Assembly (NCBI GenBank): GCA_049514215.1
Contig: JBEKVI010000008.1
Span: forward strand, 41,168 to 105,167
Length of the DNA stretch: 64,000 nucleotides
Source of the DNA: BOG-994 sp049514215
Lineage (GTDB): Bacteria > Pseudomonadota > Gammaproteobacteria > Burkholderiales > Burkholderiaceae_D
Direction of reading: 5' to 3'
The notes beneath the pieces were generated by a model. It did not search any database, was not told the origin of the DNA, and saw only the letters and a list, made by a program, of their open reading frames with translations. A program made the translations under genes and the position numbers. Below, piece after piece: positions 58,827 to 64,000 of this stretch (within the stretch, counting starts at the first letter, position 1; every line of letters starts with the position of its first letter).

Positions 58827-60243
58827 GCGCCGCTACAGGACGTATGGCGTCGATTGCCGCCTCGACGAGTTCCACGAATGCGGGATTATCGAAATCCCGA
58901 CCATGGCTGTGTCCGGTGCGCACGACGACCAAGTGCAACGAGGGGATGATGGCGATCCGCTGCCCGAGGTTGCCCGAGGCGAACAAAGCGTCCGCAGGGA
59001 TGACGGCTTGCCCCGGCTTTTGAGCACCACCCCCGCCGAGCCAGAAGCCTGCACCGTAGTGCGTGCCCAGCGTGGGCTTCGCGGAGAAGGCGACCCAGCC
59101 CTCGGGAAGGATGCGCCGGCCCCCGAGCACGCCGTCGCACGCGTAGAGCCAGCCGAAGCGGGCCCAGTCGCGTGCGCTGGCCAGCATATAGTGGGCGCCC
59201 ACGGGCGTTCCGGTTCCGTCAGTCTCCAAGGTGACGTGTTCCATGCCCAAAGGCTCGAAAAGCTCGCGTCTTGCGAAGGCACTGACTTCATCGCCAGTGG
59301 AGGCAATCGTATCGCGCACGATCCGCGCAACGAGTTGGGTACTTGCGCTGCTGTAATGCCAGCGCGTTGCCGGAGCGGCAATCAGACGCGCGCGTTCGGC
59401 GTAAGCGGCCATGTCCGGTTCATCGTAGAGCATGCGGTTTGACGGATCGAAACCGGTGCCGGTCTCATCGAGATCCAGCCCGCTGTCCATACGCAGGAGG
59501 TGCTCGACGGTGATCGCATTTCTAGGGTCGCTCGGGGAGTCCCAGGCCGCAAAGGGAGCGCGGGCATCAACTCGCAAAAGCCCCTTTTGCACGAGGATGC
59601 CAACGAGGGCACTCATGACCGATTTGGTCATGGAGAATCCGAGAATCGGCGTGGTGATTCCATAGCCCCTGGCATAACGCTCGGCGACGATACGGCCGTC
59701 CAAAAGGACGACCACAGACGTGGTCCAGCGTCGCGGACCCTCCGGTGGTTCGGCGAAAATCGCGTCAAGCGCGCTTCTCAGACGCGCATCCTGGGGCTCG
59801 ACGACCTCGGAGGATGCAGGCGCGATCGGCGCAAGAAGGGCCGGCACGCGATCCTTTGCAGACGCATTGACGCCTTCGGGCGGACTTTGGATGGCCGGTG
59901 CCATCACACCAGGACCGAATTCCAGTACACATCCGAGTCCTTCCCGAAATCGCGCGCGACTGGAGAAGGCACCGAGGATCGAGGCATCCACGGTCCGATC
60001 CGGAAAATGGACGTTCCAGGAGATCGCTGGGGCGACGATGCGAAGGCCGCGCCGCGGCCGGAGACTTTCTTCGAAGATGCGCTGTGGATCGAGGTGAGCC
60101 ACGAAGGTTTCCGAACACAGATCGTGCGCCACGGTGCCGGTGGCAACTTCCAAGGCGCGATCCGGACGATACGCGATGCCGGCGAGCACGACTACCCCAA
60201 GTCCGACCCAGGCGATACGTCCCCATGCGGTGGCCGGCAACAT
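58816..60243 (-). CDS. Beta-lactamase-fold serine hydrolase, membrane-anchored or exported
   Basis: 475 residues from ATG 60243 (60270 possible). A hydrophobic N-terminal segment (IAWVGLGVVVLAGIAYRP) anchors or exports it. Class C/PBP-like motifs: GFSMTKSVMSALVGIL (SxxK), HYSSASTQLVARIV (YxS/N position) and HYGAGFWLGGGG. A ~150-residue N-terminal region before the domain is of unknown function. Relatives include 6-aminohexanoate-dimer hydrolases and esterases; drug resistance should not be assumed. Confidence 0.87.
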   Translation of the reverse strand: MLPATAWGRIAWVGLGVVVLAGIAYRPDRALEVATGTVAHDLCSETFVAHLDPQRIFEESLRPRRGLRIVAPAISWNVHFPDRTVDASILGAFSSRARFREGLGCVLEFGPGVMAPAIQSPPEGVNASAKDRVPALLAPIAPASSEVVEPQDARLRSALDAIFAEPPEGPRRWTTSVVVLLDGRIVAERYARGYGITTPILGFSMTKSVMSALVGILVQKGLLRVDARAPFAAWDSPSDPRNAITVEHLLRMDSGLDLDETGTGFDPSNRMLYDEPDMAAYAERARLIAAPATRWHYSSASTQLVARIVRDTIASTGDEVSAFARRELFEPLGMEHVTLETDGTGTPVGAHYMLASARDWARFGWLYACDGVLGGRRILPEGWVAFSAKPTLGTHYGAGFWLGGGGAQKPGQAVIPADALFASGNLGQRIAIIPSLHLVVVRTGHSHGRDFDNPAFVELVEAAIDAIRPVAAPHG

Positions 60244-60301
60244 GGACCAATGCCGATGCCGCGAACCCAACGAAGGCTCGTCCGACCTTCTTTGCCGCTC
60301 T

Positions 60302-60676
60302 TTAACGCTCCTCGATCGAATCGACCCGATTCGGATAAAACGCGAGGTGATCCTTGATCACCGAGACAGCCTCGTATGGCGTTTCGTAAGTCCAGACTGC
60401 GTTGACCGCACGCTCGCCACCGGACGGAATGCTGAAATAGTGACACTCGCCCTTGTAGGGGCAATAGGTTTCGTGCGCTGTCCGCGTCATTAGAGTCATG
60501 TCGACATCCTTGCGCGGGATGTACAACACGGCGGGATAGTTGGCCTCGCGCAAGGACAGGGCGGCTTGCGTGTCCGCGAGAACGCGTCCGGCAATCGAGA
60601 CGACCACCCGCTTGGGGTGAGGCTCGATCGTGATGGGGTGGTCAGGGCCTGGAATACGGATGGGTTTGCTGCTCAT
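60302..60676 (-). CDS. DUF427 family protein
   Basis: 124 residues from ATG 60676 (MSSKPIRIPGPDHPITIEPH). Family stretches: RVVVSIAGRVLADTQAALSL, YPAVLYIPRKDVDMTLM, TYCPYKGECHYFSIPSGGE and AVWTYETPYEAVSVIKDHLA. DUF427 proteins are widespread small beta-rich proteins without a settled function. Located 58 bp upstream (in transcription order) of the serine hydrolase gene on the same strand. Confidence 0.9.
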   Translation of the reverse strand: MSSKPIRIPGPDHPITIEPHPKRVVVSIAGRVLADTQAALSLREANYPAVLYIPRKDVDMTLMTRTAHETYCPYKGECHYFSIPSGGERAVNAVWTYETPYEAVSVIKDHLAFYPNRVDSIEER

Positions 60677-60864
60677 GACGGCTCTCCTGAGGCTAAGCGA
60701 CATTGCGCGACCGAGGATGCGACGGCGCTGCCGCCTTCGCTTCTACCCTGCCAAATGGCCCCGACTTCGGTCAAGACAAGACCCGATGGCACCCGAGATG
60801 CGGCCCCGGATCGTCGCCGCAACGACGACATGGGGCTCGCGCTCGATGGAAAGACGCTTTCGGG

Positions 60865-62253
60865 CTACTTCTCCTCGTTTTTCTTTTCTCCGGGCTTGGA
60901 TTTGGGCTCGGGTTTGGGCTCGGGCTTGGGAGCGGGATGAGGAGGTGGCGCTGGATGGGGCGCTGCCTCCGGATGGGGCGCTGGCTTCTCGGCCGGATGC
61001 GGTGCCGGGGCCGGATGCGGCGCAGGTTCGGGTCGGGCAACCGGTCTTTCAGCCGGATGCGGTGCCGGAGCCGGATGCGGCGCGACCTCGGGTCGGGCGG
61101 CGGGTCTCTCCGCCGGAGCCGGGGCCGGACGGGCGGCTGGAGATGGCGCGGGACGAGCGGCTGGGACGGGCGCGGCAGGCCGCGCTGAGGGGACCGGTAC
61201 TGCGCGCGGCAGCGTGGCGGGTTCGGCCGGGCGCGCCGGCGCAGCGGCCTGATGCGCGAGCGCGGCAGGAACGACGGCCCGCACGGTTTGAGCCGGCGGC
61301 AAGCTTGCCGGAGGATGGCCCGCCACATAAGTCGGAATGGGCTTCGAACTGGCCGGTTGCGGTGCGACTGCCCTCACGACCGGCGTCAATGCGGCGGCGC
61401 GCTGGGGCGCTGCTGGAACCGCGGCCGAGAACGCGGCATGCGTGGCCGTCGAGGAAGCGGGGGCGGTCACCGTGACATTGGTGATGTTGTTGATGACGGT
61501 GGTGTTGTGCACGTTATTGATCGTCGTGACCCGCATCCCGGGGTTGATGATGGGAGGTGCTCCCATGACCACCTGCGGTGAGACCCCGATCGGAGCCGGC
61601 ACAATGAGTCCGAAGCGAGACCCCGGGGGCGGGGGAATGAAAGGCCCGGGTGGGCCGAAAATGTGGGGTCCGAAAAGGACCCCCGCGGCAACCACGGCCA
61701 AGGCGATGTCGACGCCCACGGGAGGCGGAGTGAATGCCGACTCGTGACGGCGCCAATATCCCGGGATGAAAATGACCCGGTTGTCCCGGTTTTCGTAGTA
61801 GGGCGGGTTCCAGCCATAGTCCGGTTGCGGCGGACGCAGCCAACGACCGCGAGCCCAGATCCAGTTGCCTTCCCATACCCAATAACCCCCGGTCCATACC
61901 GCATCGGGATAGGGTTGAGGCGGGGGTGCGTCGACCAGCATCGGGGGCGGTGCCCACCCTACGGCAACGGGGGCCGGCTCCGAATCGGCCGGATCGACGT
62001 AGGCGCTAACGACATCTTGCGGCTCGGGCTCGGAGTAGCTGTCCGTCTCACTCAGTTGTTCCTGGTCAGCGCTGGCGACAGGCGCAGGGGCGGGAGCTGC
62101 GACAGGCGCGGGCGCTGGGGTCGGTGCCGGTGCGACGGCGGGGGCTGGTGCCGGGGTGGTGTCGGCCGCGGGTGCCGGAGGCGGCGCTGGCGGAGACTGT
62201 TGGTTGCAACCGGCTAGAAGAAGAACGGCGATCGCGATCGGTGTCAGACGCAT
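60865..62253 (-). CDS. Pro/Ala-rich lipoprotein with aromatic WxxGxW-type repeats
   Basis: 462 residues from ATG 62253. Lipoprotein signal MRLTPIAIAVLLLAGC. A Pro/Ala linker (APAPAVAPAPTPAPAPVAAP) leads to an aromatic repeat region (VWTGGYWVWEGNWIWARGRW, then GYWRRHE) like YXWQ/WxxGxW surface lipoproteins. After a hydrophobic stretch and Asn/Thr-rich NNVHNTTVINNITNVTVTAP the last ~170 residues are Pro/Ala/His/Glu repeats (PHPAPAPHPAERPVARPE) ending in a basic-acidic tail. It is likely a periplasm-spanning or surface structural protein. Repeat structure makes the reading frame reliable but the function open. Confidence 0.8.
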   Translation of the reverse strand: MRLTPIAIAVLLLAGCNQQSPPAPPPAPAADTTPAPAPAVAPAPTPAPAPVAAPAPAPVASADQEQLSETDSYSEPEPQDVVSAYVDPADSEPAPVAVGWAPPPMLVDAPPPQPYPDAVWTGGYWVWEGNWIWARGRWLRPPQPDYGWNPPYYENRDNRVIFIPGYWRRHESAFTPPPVGVDIALAVVAAGVLFGPHIFGPPGPFIPPPPGSRFGLIVPAPIGVSPQVVMGAPPIINPGMRVTTINNVHNTTVINNITNVTVTAPASSTATHAAFSAAVPAAPQRAAALTPVVRAVAPQPASSKPIPTYVAGHPPASLPPAQTVRAVVPAALAHQAAAPARPAEPATLPRAVPVPSARPAAPVPAARPAPSPAARPAPAPAERPAARPEVAPHPAPAPHPAERPVARPEPAPHPAPAPHPAEKPAPHPEAAPHPAPPPHPAPKPEPKPEPKSKPGEKKNEEK

Positions 62254-62717
62254 AAACGGTAACCTCGGTGAGATTGAAGTGAAGCAACTTTGAGGAACAC
62301 AGTGTGCGCGAAGTGCTCGGCAAGAACGCGGGCTGGCCAACGCCTGCGGTGCAAAACGGCCCCCGCTTTTTGGGGGGCTTGGGCCGCGCTCTGAGCTTCA
62401 GACCGCTACGGTCCCGCAAAGTTGTGATGATTATTACTTTTTGTGAGTTTTGCTGGGCCCAGATGGTATCGCTTTTGGCCCGATCGCGCCAGGCGAGACC
62501 ATCGCAGGGCGCTCAAGCGGGTCGAGCAATGGCCGAGGGATTAAAGGATGCGAAGATACGAGAGGAAACGACGCCTGACACGCTTGGCAAGCGCCGCGTG
62601 CCGTTACAATTTCGACTTCCGGGCACTTAATAAGACCGGCGCATCCGAAAAGGGCGGCCAAGCATCCGAGAGATCGTCTCGGGGCTACATGGGCCGCGAT
62701 CCGACCCCGTCGAAACC
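62254..62717. other. Divergent intergenic region upstream of mtnA
   Basis: 464 bp between the Pro-rich lipoprotein gene and mtnA. I see no gene and could not fit a known SAM or other riboswitch. Part of 62394-62460 is AT-rich. Confidence 0.4.
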
Positions 62718-63815
62718 ATGAAGATCGGTGATCGCCACTTCCGCACGCTCTGGCTGAATCCCGATGGCCGTACGGTCTCGGTCATCGATCAGACCCAGCT
62801 TCCGCATGCTTTTGTAACACGCACCTTGGCGGACGTCGAATCGATTGCGCAAGCCATCAAAACCATGGTCGTGCGCGGCGCACCGCTCATCGGCGCTGCG
62901 GCGGCCTATGGGCTCGCGCTTGCGATGGCTGCCGATCCCAGCGATGGCCATCTCGAGGCCAGCTGTACGCTCCTGCTCGCGACCCGACCCACCGCGGTGA
63001 ATCTGGCGTGGGCCATCGCCCGCCTGAAGGAAACCCTGAACCACGCGCCGCCGCAGGAGCGCGCGGCACTCGCCTACGCGATGGCGGCCCAGTTATGCGA
63101 GGACGATGTTGCCCAGAACGCGGCCATCGGAGCGGCAGGCTTCACACTCATCGCCGAGGCGTTGGCGAAGAAGACTCGATCCGGGCCCGTCAACATTCTG
63201 ACCCATTGCAACGCGGGCTGGCTTGCCACCGTCGATTGGGGCACGGCCTTGGCACCCGTCTACAAGGCGCACGACGCCGGCCTTCCGGTGCATGTGTATG
63301 TCGATGAGACGCGACCGCGCAACCAGGGTGCGGCATTGACGGTCTATGAGCTTGCAGCGCACGGCGTGCCGCACACGCTCATCGCCGACAACGCGGGCGG
63401 CCATCTCATGCAATCCGGGGAGATCGACCTTTGCATCGTCGGCGCAGACCGTGTCACCCGGGACGGGGCGGTGTGCAACAAGATCGGAACCTACCTCAAG
63501 GCGCTCGCTGCACGGGATTGCGGAGTTCCTTTCTACGTGGCGCTACCGTCTCCGACGATCGACTGGTCCATGCCCACAGGGCAGTCGATACCGATCGAAG
63601 AACGCAGTGAGCGCGAGGTCACCCATCTGAGCGGATGGTCCAAGGGCGGCGGGATCGTCGAGATCGCGCTCGCACCCGAGGGCACGCGCGCACGCAACCC
63701 GGCCTTCGATGTGACCCCTGCGCGCCTCGTGACCGGCTACATCACCGAGCGCGGAGTGGCCGAATCCGGTCCGCTCGGTCTTGCGCGGCTTTTTCCGGAG
63801 GAGACTTCAGCATGA
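62718..63815 (+). CDS. mtnA: 5-methylthioribose-1-phosphate isomerase
   Basis: 365 residues. Converts methylthioribose-1-phosphate to methylthioribulose-1-phosphate. Motifs: VIDQTQLPHAFVTRTLADVE, TMVVRGAPLIGAAAAYGLAL (catalytic loop), LTHCNAGWLATVDWGTALAP (catalytic Cys region) and NKIGTYLKALAARDCGVPFY, CIVGADRVTRDGAVCNKIGT with the Asp. ATGA overlap with a class II aldolase gene. Together they match either the methionine salvage pathway (mtnA-mtnB) or the DHAP shunt (MtnA plus Ald2). Confidence 0.94.
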   Translation: MKIGDRHFRTLWLNPDGRTVSVIDQTQLPHAFVTRTLADVESIAQAIKTMVVRGAPLIGAAAAYGLALAMAADPSDGHLEASCTLLLATRPTAVNLAWAIARLKETLNHAPPQERAALAYAMAAQLCEDDVAQNAAIGAAGFTLIAEALAKKTRSGPVNILTHCNAGWLATVDWGTALAPVYKAHDAGLPVHVYVDETRPRNQGAALTVYELAAHGVPHTLIADNAGGHLMQSGEIDLCIVGADRVTRDGAVCNKIGTYLKALAARDCGVPFYVALPSPTIDWSMPTGQSIPIEERSEREVTHLSGWSKGGGIVEIALAPEGTRARNPAFDVTPARLVTGYITERGVAESGPLGLARLFPEETSA

Positions 63816-64000
63816 GAGAGTCGGGCGAGGAGGCATTGCGCCTCGAACTGGTCGAAGTGGGCCGCTTGATGAACGCAAGCGGTCTGAATCAGGGGACGTC
63901 GGGCAATCTGTCGGTCCGGCTCGATGACGCGCGCCTTCTGATCACGCCCACCGGACAATCCTGCGAGAGCCTAAGAAGCAGTGAGCTCGCGGTCTTGCAC
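63812..64000 (+). CDS. Class II aldolase/adducin family protein, N-terminal part
   Basis: The first 63 residues only; the gene runs off the window. LELVEVGRLMNASGLNQGTS and GNLSVRLDDARLLITPTGQS are the start of class II aldolases (fuculose-1-phosphate aldolase, MtnB and Ald2 share it). The active-site zinc ligands are beyond the edge. The ATG overlaps the mtnA stop, so its substrate is probably methylthioribulose-1-phosphate (dehydratase MtnB or aldolase Ald2). Confidence 0.88.
   Translation, partial: MRESGEEALRLELVEVGRLMNASGLNQGTSGNLSVRLDDARLLITPTGQSCESLRSSELAVLH

Noticed and set aside
62254..62717. SAM-type riboswitch upstream of mtnA
   Set aside because: No conserved SAM-I, SAM-II or SAH core could be fitted by eye.

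Overview
The window is about 63-64% GC by eye and looks like chromosome of a proteobacterium, most likely beta- or gammaproteobacterial. The main evidence is a complete isc operon in the classical order (iscR-iscS-iscU-iscA-hscB-hscA-fdx-iscX) with IscR type-1 sites upstream. RND efflux, Dpp-type and Liv-type ABC genes and an S9 oligopeptidase B fit this. I cannot name the genus. I found no tRNA, rRNA, CRISPR array or insertion sequence.

Layout. 1-2.2 kb: end of an EmrA-like efflux adaptor, its outer-membrane channel, and a rearranged cydB/cioB remnant. 2.4-8.1 kb: isc operon, with a terminator-like hairpin between iscA and hscB. 8.1-14 kb: fhs, a three-gene membrane protein/regulator operon, ptrB. 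14-20.3 kb: a GST gene and a tightly overlapping peptide or glutathione-type ABC importer (D-F-A-B-C). 20.3-26 kb: MarR/thioesterase pair, DUF167 and DUF3667 genes, then crotonase, thioesterase, solute-binding protein and MarR, which suggests aromatic acyl-CoA metabolism. 26-34.2 kb, all on the minus strand: VOC proteins, AraC regulator, quinone-reductase-like enzyme, Gly-rich lipoprotein, single-subunit Mo-bisPGD oxidoreductase and an OFA-type MFS carrier. 34.4-42.5 kb: ArsR-SDR pair, membrane methyltransferase, a 1120-residue cyclase/ATPase regulator, VOC, GNAT and folD.

42.8-44.7 kb is the most unusual part. It holds six minus-strand genes for 40-49-residue hydrophobic or amphipathic peptides. 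Five share a core pattern. They form two operons (E-D-C and B-A) plus a separate gene (F). The upstream regions share a GTGTGA...CCAATT element placed 58-60 bp before a CCTAA(A/G)G element. The set is followed by a membrane diguanylate cyclase and, divergently, a histidine kinase - double KaiC-like ATPase - response regulator operon (46.6-49.2 kb).

49.3-56 kb: MarR repressor and a complete RND tripartite pump. 56-64 kb: methyltransferase, a cysteine-less glutaredoxin-like protein, luciferase-like monooxygenase, beta-lactamase-fold hydrolase, DUF427 protein, Pro/Ala-rich WxxGxW-type lipoprotein, mtnA, and the start of a class II aldolase (methylthioribose salvage or DHAP shunt).

C1 and formate-related genes (fhs, folD, the Mo enzyme and the OFA carrier) are scattered through the window. 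All functions are inferred by reading the sequence; no database search was run.
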